Assembly (NCBI GenBank): GCA_039820405.1
Contig: JBCBQC010000074.1
Span: 1 to 31,114, forward strand
DNA from: CALLVY01 sp937899855
Lineage (GTDB): Bacteria; Bacteroidota; Bacteroidia; Chitinophagales; Saprospiraceae
Reading direction: 5' to 3'
Length of the DNA stretch: 31,114 nucleotides
Positions 6,854 through 16,400 of the stretch are shown here, one piece after another (position 1 is the first letter of the stretch; each line of letters opens with the position of its first letter). Both the position numbers and the translations under genes were made by a program. The notes under the pieces are model-generated. The model was not told the origin of the DNA. It made no database searches and saw only the letters and a program-made list of their open reading frames with translations.

Positions 6854-9800
6854 ATGAAACCCTTTTGTAAAGTCGCCACGCTCTTCCCGCTTCTCTTATT
6901 GTCCGTTCTTCTGACCACTTTTAGCGCCTGTAAAACGGATTCCAAGGCCAAAGTGATCTCGGAAAGTGCCCGCGAATACGTTTACGCTTACACTTCCGGC
7001 CGGATTTCGATCGCACAACCAGTCCGGGTGAGCTTTGCCGATCCGGTGGTCGGACCCGAGGAAGTGGGCGAACAAACCAGCTCCAACTTACTCCGGCTGC
7101 GTCCCCAAGTGGCGGGCACTACCCGCTGGGAAGACGAACGTACTTTGATTTTTGAACCCGATCAATGGCTCGACTCTAAAACATCTTATGTGGCAACAGT
7201 CCAGCTCTCCGAATTGTTTCCCAACGCACCGGAGGATGCCCGCAGTTTTGAGTTTGGTTTTCAAACCCGCGAACAACACCTCGAGGTCTACGTCGATGGC
7301 CTGGAAGCCGCCGCGGGCAATGACCTCCGCCAGCAACAGCTCCGGGGAGCGGTTTACACCGCCGACGTCGTCAAAGCGGAGGCCCTCGAAAAATCGGTTC
7401 GGGCCGTACAAACGGGCAATGCCCTACCCCTCGAATGGGTCCACGATACCGATCAGATGAAGCACCAGTTTGTGGTCAAAAACGTAGTGCGGGGTGAGGA
7501 ATCGGGAGTGGTAGAGCTCAATTGGAATGGCAATTTGTTGGGACTGTCGGAATCCAATCGCAAAACCGTGGAGGTACCCTCCCTGGGTGAGTTCAAGGTG
7601 ATGGACGCCCGCATCGTCCAGGAGCAAGAACAGTACATTCTGGTTCAGTTTTCCGATCCCCTACAAAGCAATCAGGACCTGACGGGAATGGTGCGTATCG
7701 ACGACTATTCCGGTCAGTTGCGCTATACCGTCGATGGCAACCAACTCCGGGTGTATCCCGCCGGCCGGATCAACGGACAGCGGCGGGTCAACATTCAGGG
7801 CGGCATCCGCAACGTCCTCAAAGCCAAGATGAAAAATCCCAGCATTTGGGACCTGGCCTTTGAAGAATTGGCCCCCCAAGTTCGCCTGGTGGGAACGGGA
7901 GTCATCTTACCCCAGTCGGAAGGTCTGATCTTTCCCTTCGAAGCGGTCAACCTCCAAGCCATCGACGTTGAAGTCTTTAAGATTTATCACAACAACATCC
8001 TCCAGTTTCTCCAGTCCAACTACCTGTCGAGCAACAGCAACCCCTACGAACTCGAACGCGTGGGGCGCGTGGTACTGCAAAAGAAGATCAACCTGCGCTC
8101 GCTCAATGCCGGCGCCCAGGCCCGCAATGGCACCAGCAATTGGTCGCGTTACGCCATCGATCTGGGGCAAATGATCGAGCAGGATCCCCACGCTGTCTAC
8201 CAAGTGAGAATTGGTTTCCGACCCGAGTACAGTACCTATACTTGCAACACGGCCATGGCCGTCACGGCGAGCAATCGCGAGGCCTCACCCTACACCGAGG
8301 AGGGCGAAATTCGCAGCATCTGGCGGGACGATTATTACGGCATCGGCGGCTACTACGACGATTTTACCTGGGAACACCGCGAAGACCCCTGCTTTCCCGC
8401 TTACTTCAATACCGAGCACTTTGTCCGGCGCAACGTCGTGGCCTCCAACTTTGGGATCGTCTCCAAATTGGGTAAAGACGGAACGGTATTTACCGCCGTC
8501 TCCGACCTGCTGAGCACCGAGCCCCAGCCCGGAGTGACCCTCGATTTCTACGATTTTCAGCAGCAACTCATCGCCCAACGCAGTACGGATGGCGATGGCA
8601 TCTACCGGGGGAAGTTGGACCGCAAGCCCTTCGTGGTGGTAGCCAGCAAGGACGGTCAAAAGGGCTACTTGCGCATGATGGATCCCAATGCCCTCTCGCT
8701 CAGTAAGTTCGACGTAGGAGGTAGCGTAGTCCAAAAAGGCCTCAAGGGCTTTTTGTACGGCGAACGTGGGGTGTGGCGCCCCGGTGATACCCTCTTCCTC
8801 AATTTCGTTCTGGAAGATCAGGTGCAAAAACTCCCCGCTGATTATCCCCTGTCCTTCGAGCTCTACGATGCCCGCAACCAATTGCAGGAGCAATTTACGA
8901 CCAGCAAAAACGTCAACCGCATCTATCCCCTCCAAGTCACTACCGAGGCCGACGATCCCACGGGCAACTGGCGGGCGGTGGTCAAAGCGGGTGGGGCTAC
9001 CTTTAGCAAAACCCTCAAGGTGGAAACGGTCAAACCCAACCGCCTCAAAGTACAACTGGATTTTGGGGGCGAATCGCTGCGCAACAGCAATGGCAGCGTC
9101 GCGGGTGACCTCCAGGTCAATTGGCTCCACGGGGCCCCAGCTCGCAACCTCAAGGCCGTCACGGAGGCCGTATTGAAAAACCAACGCACGCGTTTTCAAA
9201 AATATGGCGACTACGTTTTTGACGATCCCGCGCGCAAGTACCGCGGCGAGGCCCAGACGATTTTTGATGGCCAGGTCGACGATCAGGGACGCGCCCGAAT
9301 CAGCGCCTCCTTGGTGAAAAACACCCGCGACCTGCCGGGTAGGATGCGCGTGAGTTTCCGTACCCGAGCCTTCGAAAATGGGGGCGACTTTAGCGAAGAC
9401 AATTACAGCATCGATTACGATCCCTTCACCGCCTACGCCGGGGTCTCCATTCCCAAGGATCAGTACCGCCAGAAACGCCTCGACATCGGCGAGGCCCAAA
9501 ACATCGACTTTGCCCTGGTGGACGTCGACGGAAAGCCCCTGGCCAATCGCGGACTGGAAGTGGGCTTGTACCGGGTCAATTGGAGCTGGTGGTGGGAACG
9601 CGACAATTCGCGAATCAGCCGCTACAACAGCTCCACCCACCTCAATGCCCTCGAAAAGGTGAGCCTCCGGACCAACAGTCGCGGACTGGCCCAGTGGCCG
9701 GCCAAGGTGGAGCGTTGGGGCCGCTACCTGATCCGCGTGTGCGATCCCGAAACCGGTCATTGCTCGGGCGATTTCTTCTACGCGGGTTATCCCTGGTACG

Positions 9801-12466
9801 ACGACGACAATGGCTCTGGCAATCGCGAGGCGGCTTCGATGTTGGCCTTTATGTCGGATAAAGAAAAATATCAGGTCGGAGATGAGGTGACCCTGACCGT
9901 GCCCACCAGCGGGGTGGGACAATTGCTCATCTCGATCGAATCGGGTTCGAAAGTCTTGGAAAGCTACTGGCGACCCGCCGCGGAGGGAGATACCAAATTT
10001 ACCTTTACGGCTACCGAAGAGATGTCGCCTACCGTTTACGCCCACGTCACCCTAATCCAACCCCATTCTCAGTCCGAAAACGATTTGCCCATTCGGATGT
10101 ACGGGGTCATTCCCATCGAAGTAGAGGACGAAAAGACCCGCCTGAGCCCCCAACTCAAGATGGCCGACGTGCTGCGCCCCGAAGAAAAAGTCAGCATCGA
10201 AGTGTCGGAGGCACGGGGCCAGCCCATGGCCTATACCGTAGCGGTGGTCGACGATGGCTTGCTTGACCTGACCCGCTTCAAGACTCCCGATCCCTGGAAT
10301 TCCTTCTACGCCCGCGAGGCGCTCGGCGTTCAGACCTGGGATGTTTACAACGACGTGCTGGGTGCCTACGGTGGCCAGTTGGAGCGCCTGCTGAGTATCG
10401 GGGGCGACGATGCGGTGGCGGTAGAAAAAGGAAAAAATTCGGCCAATCGCTTCAAACCGGTAGTCGTTCACTTTGGCCCCTTCTTCCTGGATAAGGGCGA
10501 AAAGGCCAAGCACGAATTTGTGATGCCCAACTACGTGGGCTCGGTCCGAACGATGGTCGTGGCGGCTAACCAGGGCGCCTACGGCAATGCGGAGAAAACC
10601 TGTCCGGTTCGCAAGCCGCTGATGGTGCTGGCCACCCTGCCCCGCGTACTGGGGCCGGGCGAACAGTTGTCCCTACCCGTCAACGTCTTCGCGATGGAGG
10701 ATAAGGTAAAGTCGGTCCGGGTCACGGTCGAAGAAACCTCGGGCCTCGTCAACTTTGCGGGTGCCCGCGAACGGAGCTTGAGCTTTGACCGCCCCGGTGA
10801 TCAAATGGTCAATTTTGAGCTCTCGGTGACCGAGCGCATCGGTGTCGCCAATTTCAAAATTACGGCCCAGGGGAATGGCGAGCGCGCCAGCCAGGAAGTA
10901 GAAATCTTGATCCGCAATCCCAACCCCTACACCACCGACATTGTGGAGGGCTCGATCGCCACCCAAGCTGAATGGGACAGCCAGTACCAAGCCATTGGGG
11001 TGCGGGGGACCAATTCTACTGTGCTGGAGGTATCCACCATTCCTCCCCTCAACCTGGCGGATCGCCTGCGCTACCTCGTCCGCTACCCCCACGGCTGTAT
11101 CGAGCAAACCACCTCCGCGGCTTTCCCCCAGCTCTACGTAGGCCAGCTGATGGAGCTCAACGAAAAGCAACAAAACGAGATCCGCTACAACATCAGCGCG
11201 GCGATCGATAAGCTGCGGAACTTTCAAAACAATGACGGTGGCTTTTCCTACTGGCCCGGGGAGGGTTCCGCCAGCGACTGGGGAACCAACTACGCCGGTC
11301 ACTTTCTGGTGGAGGCCAAACAAAGTGGTTATTCCGTCTCTTCTCTACTGATCGACCGTTGGGTCACCTTCCAACGCAACGCCGCCCGTCGTTGGAATCG
11401 CGCCGACGAAGGTACCTACGGCAGTCAAAATAGTATGGTGATGCAGGCCTATCGCTTGTATACCCTGGCCCTGGCGGGTAAGGCGGATCTGGGAGCGATG
11501 AACCGCCTCCGGGAGATGAACAACCTGAGTGCCAATGCGGCCTGGCGACTGGCGGCGGCCTACAGCCAGATTGGCAAACCCGAGGTGGCTCAGAACCTGA
11601 TCCAAAACCTGGATACCCGCATTCCCGATTACGTAGAGCTGTCCTATACCTACGGCAGTGGCTTGCGCGATCGGGCGATGGTGCTGGAAACGCTTACGCT
11701 GATGGGCGAACAAAGCAAGGCGGCCCGGGTGGCCAAGAGCATCGCCGAGCAACTGGGCGCGCGGCGTTGGTACGGCACCCAGACGGTGGCTTATTCCTTG
11801 ATGGCCATGGCCAAATTTGTGGGGAAGGAGGACCGCAACAACCAGCTAAAGTTTGCCTATCAAATGGGCAGTGGACAATGGACCGAGTCCAGCGCTACCA
11901 CGCCCATGATGCAGGTCGAACTGCCTGAGGCTGGGGGAGCCATCAAGGTAAAAAATCAATCCGGTGGGACCCTCTTTTGCCGCCTCATCAGCCGGGGGCA
12001 GCCCCTTGTCGGTGACCAAACTGCCACGGCCAATGATCTCAAGATCGCCGTCCGCTACCGCAATCTCAACGGCAGCGACCTCGACCCCAGCCAGATCACC
12101 CAAGGAACGGACTTTATCGCCGAGGTAAAAGTGACCAATCCGGGAACCCGCCAGCGCTACTACCGCGAGATGGCCCTGGCCCAAGTCTTTCCCTCCGGCT
12201 GGGAGATCCTCAATACGCGCATGAGCGATGTCCAACGTTTTCAGGACAGCTCCCGCCCCACCTATCAAGACATTCGGGACGATCGGGTGTACAGCTATTT
12301 TAACATCGGCTCCCGGAAAAGTCAAACCTACCGGGTGCAGCTCAATGCGGCTTACCAGGGCCGTTACTACCTGCCCAGCCTGAGCTGCGAAGCGATGTAC
12401 GATCATACGATCAGTGCCCGCGAGCCCGGCCAGTGGGTGGAGGTCGTCCGCCCGAGCGATCTGTAA
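6854..12466 (+). CDS. Bacterial alpha-2-macroglobulin lipoprotein (YfhM-like, thioester type)
   Basis: Predicted 1870-residue periplasmic lipoprotein that should trap attacking proteases. The start at 6854 gives a signal peptide with lipobox FSAC (lipidated Cys26). An upstream in-frame start at 6776 would add an unlikely second hydrophobic stretch. Macroglobulin-like beta domains fill the N-terminal two thirds and include ERGVWRPGDTLFLNF near residue 636, the hallmark MG block of bacterial members. The alpha-helical thioester domain starts before the intact motif CIEQ at residues 1415-1418. Cleavage of the bait region normally exposes this thioester for covalent capture. The C-terminus is beta-rich. 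It is somewhat longer than E. coli YfhM (about 1650). No pbpC gene, the usual partner, is adjacent. A strong terminator follows 25 bases after the stop. Confidence 0.9.
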   Translation: MKPFCKVATLFPLLLLSVLLTTFSACKTDSKAKVISESAREYVYAYTSGRISIAQPVRVSFADPVVGPEEVGEQTSSNLLRLRPQVAGTTRWEDERTLIFEPDQWLDSKTSYVATVQLSELFPNAPEDARSFEFGFQTREQHLEVYVDGLEAAAGNDLRQQQLRGAVYTADVVKAEALEKSVRAVQTGNALPLEWVHDTDQMKHQFVVKNVVRGEESGVVELNWNGNLLGLSESNRKTVEVPSLGEFKVMDARIVQEQEQYILVQFSDPLQSNQDLTGMVRIDDYSGQLRYTVDGNQLRVYPAGRINGQRRVNIQGGIRNVLKAKMKNPSIWDLAFEELAPQVRLVGTGVILPQSEGLIFPFEAVNLQAIDVEVFKIYHNNILQFLQSNYLSSNSNPYELERVGRVVLQKKINLRSLNAGAQARNGTSNWSRYAIDLGQMIEQDPHAVYQVRIGFRPEYSTYTCNTAMAVTASNREASPYTEEGEIRSIWRDDYYGIGGYYDDFTWEHREDPCFPAYFNTEHFVRRNVVASNFGIVSKLGKDGTVFTAVSDLLSTEPQPGVTLDFYDFQQQLIAQRSTDGDGIYRGKLDRKPFVVVASKDGQKGYLRMMDPNALSLSKFDVGGSVVQKGLKGFLYGERGVWRPGDTLFLNFVLEDQVQKLPADYPLSFELYDARNQLQEQFTTSKNVNRIYPLQVTTEADDPTGNWRAVVKAGGATFSKTLKVETVKPNRLKVQLDFGGESLRNSNGSVAGDLQVNWLHGAPARNLKAVTEAVLKNQRTRFQKYGDYVFDDPARKYRGEAQTIFDGQVDDQGRARISASLVKNTRDLPGRMRVSFRTRAFENGGDFSEDNYSIDYDPFTAYAGVSIPKDQYRQKRLDIGEAQNIDFALVDVDGKPLANRGLEVGLYRVNWSWWWERDNSRISRYNSSTHLNALEKVSLRTNSRGLAQWPAKVERWGRYLIRVCDPETGHCSGDFFYAGYPWYDDDNGSGNREAASMLAFMSDKEKYQVGDEVTLTVPTSGVGQLLISIESGSKVLESYWRPAAEGDTKFTFTATEEMSPTVYAHVTLIQPHSQSENDLPIRMYGVIPIEVEDEKTRLSPQLKMADVLRPEEKVSIEVSEARGQPMAYTVAVVDDGLLDLTRFKTPDPWNSFYAREALGVQTWDVYNDVLGAYGGQLERLLSIGGDDAVAVEKGKNSANRFKPVVVHFGPFFLDKGEKAKHEFVMPNYVGSVRTMVVAANQGAYGNAEKTCPVRKPLMVLATLPRVLGPGEQLSLPVNVFAMEDKVKSVRVTVEETSGLVNFAGARERSLSFDRPGDQMVNFELSVTERIGVANFKITAQGNGERASQEVEILIRNPNPYTTDIVEGSIATQAEWDSQYQAIGVRGTNSTVLEVSTIPPLNLADRLRYLVRYPHGCIEQTTSAAFPQLYVGQLMELNEKQQNEIRYNISAAIDKLRNFQNNDGGFSYWPGEGSASDWGTNYAGHFLVEAKQSGYSVSSLLIDRWVTFQRNAARRWNRADEGTYGSQNSMVMQAYRLYTLALAGKADLGAMNRLREMNNLSANAAWRLAAAYSQIGKPEVAQNLIQNLDTRIPDYVELSYTYGSGLRDRAMVLETLTLMGEQSKAARVAKSIAEQLGARRWYGTQTVAYSLMAMAKFVGKEDRNNQLKFAYQMGSGQWTESSATTPMMQVELPEAGGAIKVKNQSGGTLFCRLISRGQPLVGDQTATANDLKIAVRYRNLNGSDLDPSQITQGTDFIAEVKVTNPGTRQRYYREMALAQVFPSGWEILNTRMSDVQRFQDSSRPTYQDIRDDRVYSYFNIGSRKSQTYRVQLNAAYQGRYYLPSLSCEAMYDHTISAREPGQWVEVVRPSDL

Positions 12467-12490
12467 GGATCGCCTTCCTAAAGTTGCTGC

Positions 12491-12529
12491 CTACCCCTTT
12501 CCGGCCCAGCCGGGGAGGGGTAGTTTTTT
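12491..12529 (+). terminator. Intrinsic terminator of the alpha-2-macroglobulin gene
   Basis: A 14-bp stem pairs CTACCCCTTTCCGG (12491-12504) with CCGGGGAGGGGTAG (12510-12523), including two G-T pairs. It has a 5-base loop and runs straight into six T (12524-12529). The position just after the stop codon and the T-run make this a textbook terminator. Confidence 0.9.
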
Positions 12530-12615
12530 GTTATCCACCGCCGTGGTAATCTCCCTGCAACCTTTGTACAATGGCCCTGTCTCTTCCAACAGTCAAATAC
12601 TTAAAAACAGCTATT

Positions 12616-13335
12616 ATGAAAAAAATATGTTCCCTATTCCTGGCTTTTACTTTTCTCTCCCAATTTACTTTCGCCCAGTGGAAAAGCGAAGACCGCATCC
12701 GTGGCAATGGCAATCCCACATCGGAAGACCGAGCGGTCAGCGGCTTTGATGCCATCCTGGTCAAGGATGGCCTCGATGTGTACCTCCACCAAAGCAATGA
12801 AGAAAAGGTCACCGTAGAGGCGGACGACAACCTCATCGGATCCATCCGGACCGAAGTGGTCGGCAACAAATTGGTGATTCACTCCGATAAGTACTACACC
12901 GATTACAAGACCCTCCGGATCGATGTGTGGTTCAAAGACTTGGAAAGCATTACCACCTCGGGCGGCTCTGATTTGGCGGCGGAAGGGACCCTCCGCCTCG
13001 ATGAGCTGACCCTCTCCAGTTCGGGCGGATCGGATATCGAACTCGACGTGGAAACGGGAACGTTGCACTGTAAAAGCAGCGGCGGATCGGACATTGAGCT
13101 GACCGGTACGACCAAGGAACTGCACGTACAGGCGAGTGGTGGATCAGACATCGATGCCGACCAACTGCGGTCCGAGTACTGCTGGGTAAAGACCTCCGGG
13201 GGAGCGGACGCCTCCGTACACGCTTCGCAGGAGGTGAAGGTTTCCGCCAGCGGATCGAGCGACGTCGACGTTCGGGGTGGCGCTCGGGTCGTCTCGCAAA
13301 GCGTTTCCGGTTCTTCCGACGTTAACTTCCGCTAA
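12616..13335 (+). CDS. Head-GIN-domain (DUF2807) secreted protein
   Basis: Predicted 239-residue exported protein. The ATG at 12616 begins a signal peptide (MKKICSLFLAFTFLSQ, cleavage near FAQ). The body matches the head GIN domain, common in Bacteroidota and of unknown function: the opening SGFDAILVKDGLDVYLHQS, then VTVEADDNLI. From residue 115 a glycine-serine-aspartate motif (SGGSD, late copies SGGAD or SGSSD) recurs seven times at 115, 136, 155, 174, 194, 212 and 231. The spacing of 18-21 residues is what one rung per turn of a beta-solenoid would give. The name 'putative auto-transporter adhesin' is sometimes attached to this family, but nothing here shows adhesion. It is isolated between two terminators, so it is probably transcribed alone. 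Cys152 and Cys189 are two unpaired-looking cysteines. Confidence 0.87.
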   Translation: MKKICSLFLAFTFLSQFTFAQWKSEDRIRGNGNPTSEDRAVSGFDAILVKDGLDVYLHQSNEEKVTVEADDNLIGSIRTEVVGNKLVIHSDKYYTDYKTLRIDVWFKDLESITTSGGSDLAAEGTLRLDELTLSSSGGSDIELDVETGTLHCKSSGGSDIELTGTTKELHVQASGGSDIDADQLRSEYCWVKTSGGADASVHASQEVKVSASGSSDVDVRGGARVVSQSVSGSSDVNFR

Positions 13336-13344
13336 ACTCATTTG

Positions 13345-13395
13345 GCCATCGGTTAATCTGGGAAGTCACATCCCGAATTAACCGATGGCGTTTTA
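13345..13395 (+). terminator. Hairpin terminator between the convergent GIN and T9SS-cargo genes
   Basis: GCCATCGGTTAAT (13345-13357) pairs perfectly with ATTAACCGATGGC (13377-13389), giving a 13-bp stem. The intervening loop contains a smaller GGGA/TCCC pair. On the plus strand GTTTTA follows. The minus-strand side has only a weak T-run (CAAATGAG), so it serves the GIN gene best but may act in both directions. Confidence 0.75.
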
Positions 13396-13406
13396 TTCCC
13401 CTTGCC

Positions 13407-16400
13407 CTACATCCCCATCTTGACGAAGCGCAACTGTGCCTTTTTCGGGTGCGCATCGGCCAAATGGATCACGTACATCCCCGCGGGCAAGCCCGCAAGG
13501 TCCACTTCCACCGAATTCAATCCCACTCCCGTACGCAATGTTTTTTGCAAGACCGCAACTCCTCGAACATCGTATACCGTGAGGGGGAAATCTCCGGCCT
13601 GCGGACTCTCCCACAGTACGGTTAGCCGATCGCTTGCCGGGTTGGGGAAAAGCTGCTGGAGGGCCAAGCTGCTGACCGCTCCCTGCCGTAGGTTGGGGGC
13701 ACTGCCGCTGGGTACCAAGACCACTCCAAGCTCATCGTCCTCGACTCCCGTACAACAAGTCCCATTGCTTGGACTACTATCGCTGTCCATTTCGTTGAGC
13801 CCGATCACCTGGGCGTAGGGAAGGATGTCCGAACTGGCTTGTACCGTAAACAAATTAAAGGTGATGCTGGCCGCTCCGTTGGGCCCCACTTCGCCCACTT
13901 CCCACACCCGTGCACCGTAGGGGACGTAAGTACCCTGGGAAGCGCTGAATTCATTGCCGCCCTGGAAAACGCTACCGTCGGGTTGGGGAAACTCAATCCG
14001 TACGTCGGTGGCCGGGGCATTGCCCCGATTGTTGACTGTCAAAGTAACGGAAAAGGGTTGCCAGGGGTGAAACTCCGTCAGACTAGCCGTCATGGCCAAT
14101 TCCAAGTCCACTCCACCATTATCAAGCGTATCGCTGGATACGACGGTGACGTCAAAATCGCAAAAGCTTTCGTTGCCGCCAAAGTCCAGGGCGCGGTATA
14201 CCACGGTGGTCGTCCCGAGGGGGAACTCAAAAAGTCCCGGGAGGAAGTTGGGGATAAAGCTCGCCAGCTCGCAGTTGTCGGTGGCGCTGGGGAGGGGCCA
14301 GTCGACGGTGGTACCGTTCTGGTCCGTACTGACGGTAATATCGGTCGGGCAATTGCTGATGACCGGGGCGATCTGATCGGGTTGGCAGGGATCACCGGGG
14401 CCATCGGTTAAGCACCAGTCGTCGACGGTCAGCTCAAAATCTCCCGTTTCCTTGAGGGCGCGAGCCTCCACAAAAGCTGTACCCGCTGGGGCGGTAAAAT
14501 TAATCTCGACCCTTTCGAAGATCGATCCCTTGGGAACAAATTCGACCAGCGTCACGAGGGGTTGCCAGCTAGCGGTCAGAAACTTGAGGCTGAGGTAGGC
14601 TTTGGGAGGTGCCCCGGTAGTTTTGGCAAAGGCACTCAGGGTGTAGCTCCGCCCCGCCTCGGCGGGTAAGTTTTGCAAAATACTCCCCGCTCCAGTACCA
14701 TTCAGAACCACCGCATTGTTGCCCCCGTTGGCATCGCTGCTCACCTGAGCGCCACCCAGGTTTTGCCAATGCGCCAGTGGGGAAGCGGCTTCGTAACCCG
14801 GATTGCGCAGCAGGTTGTTGGTACAAGTCAAGGGATCGTCCGCCGCTCTTACCTGTACCAGACGCTGTACCGTATTGTTAGTCTCGTCGCTCTCGGTAAG
14901 GTCGTTTAAATCATCCACCCGAACGATCAACCAGTACACCCCTTCGGGAAAGACATCGGCGAGCAGTAGGGAAGGCTGATCCTGATAAACCTGGTTGGTG
15001 CCCGCGAGGCTAAAGGGATAGTTGGCCGGACTGATGCGCAGGTCATCCGCCGAAATGTTGGGATCGATGGACAAGTAGACCTCGTTGCTCAAACTGGCGG
15101 TCGTAGGAGCGCCCACGTTTTGGTAAACGAAGGGGATGGGCACGGCCGTTTCCTTGATGATTTCGCTGGGTACATTGGGCCCAAAGTCGACTACCAGATC
15201 GGGTAGGGTGTTACCCACGCTACAGGGGGCGGGTGGGAGAATGGTTTCGCTGGCGGTGCAGGCCCCTTGATCGTCTTCGATAATCAGTTCGAAGCCGCCG
15301 CTGCTGATGAGGAAGGGCAGGCTGCTTTGGGCCTGGCCGTAGGGCAAGCTGTTGAGGCTAAAATTGGGGCCGCCCGGCTCCAGAGCGATGGCGGTTAGGG
15401 TGTAGGTCTGCCCCAGGCTGGTTCCCTGGGGATCGACCTGGAGGGTATAGGTGTCGTCGTCGGGATTGGCGGTGCCTTGGTCATCGCAGGTCAACAGGGT
15501 TTGGATAGCGCTGATGGTACAGGGGCTCTGGCCCCCGTTGAGGATGATGACCACCTCGTCGTCTTCCTGGACGCTGGGAGGCGTGCCGTTGCCCGGGCTG
15601 GAGTCGACATCGTTTTCCCGGTGCGCGGCGACCTGGGCGTAAACGGGGATGGCCCCCGCACTGAGGGTAAACAGCCGAACGTAGAGGGTGGCTTCCGCAC
15701 CGGGGTCGAGCGCACCGACGTTCCATTCCCCCACCCAATTGAAGTAGTCTCCCTGACTGACGTTTTGAATGACGAAGGCCAGGTCCGCAGGAATGGGGAA
15801 GTCAACCAGGATATCCGTCATGGGGGCATCGCCCGTATTGCGGATCCGCAGCTCGAAGTTGACATTGCTAAAGGCCGGGGGATTGGTATTGTTGACGACG
15901 AGGCTCAAACTGAGGTCGGGGCCATTATTGGGGGGATTGACGCCCAGCGGAATTCGCCACCACTCCAATCCCGATTGGCCCTGATTGCCCACGAAGTAGA
16001 GGGCCCCATCGAAAAAGTAAAGGGAATCCTGAATGTCGATAAAGTCGCTCAGGTCGGTGTGCAGTCGGGTTCCCGCCGTCGTCCCATCCGATTCCCACAG
16101 CTCGTACGCCTTCCGGCAATGATCGATCAGGAAATAGGCCTTGCCATCGGCTTCTACCGCGTACTTGGGACAAGAGCCCGCCACTCCGGGGACGATGTCC
16201 CTGAGCAGTTGGGTGCCCCCCGTCGTTCCATCCGTCGTCCAGATTTCGTACCCACTATTGCCATCATTGACCGCACAGTACACCCGATCACCGACGGTAC
16301 TGAGGTATTGAAAATTAAAGTAATCGACGATGGGCAATTCACGTAGGGTCGTGATGGCATCCGAACCACTGCCGGTCCGGTACAAGCGCTCGTGATCGGT

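Noticed and set aside
8285..10045. 586-codon open frame on the minus strand inside the alpha-2-macroglobulin gene
   Set aside because: It is antisense to a clearly conserved gene. It lacks family motifs, and its composition is the valine/glycine-rich pattern that arises opposite GC-rich coding sequence.
13345..13395. Attachment site or mobile-element end in the inverted repeat between convergent genes
   Set aside because: A perfect stem with a T-run between two convergent gene ends is better explained as a terminator, and no integrase or transposase gene is in the window.
15477..16346. 289-codon plus-strand open frame opposite the T9SS cargo gene
   Set aside because: It is antisense to conserved repeats and shows no motif. 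It is a by-product of codon bias.
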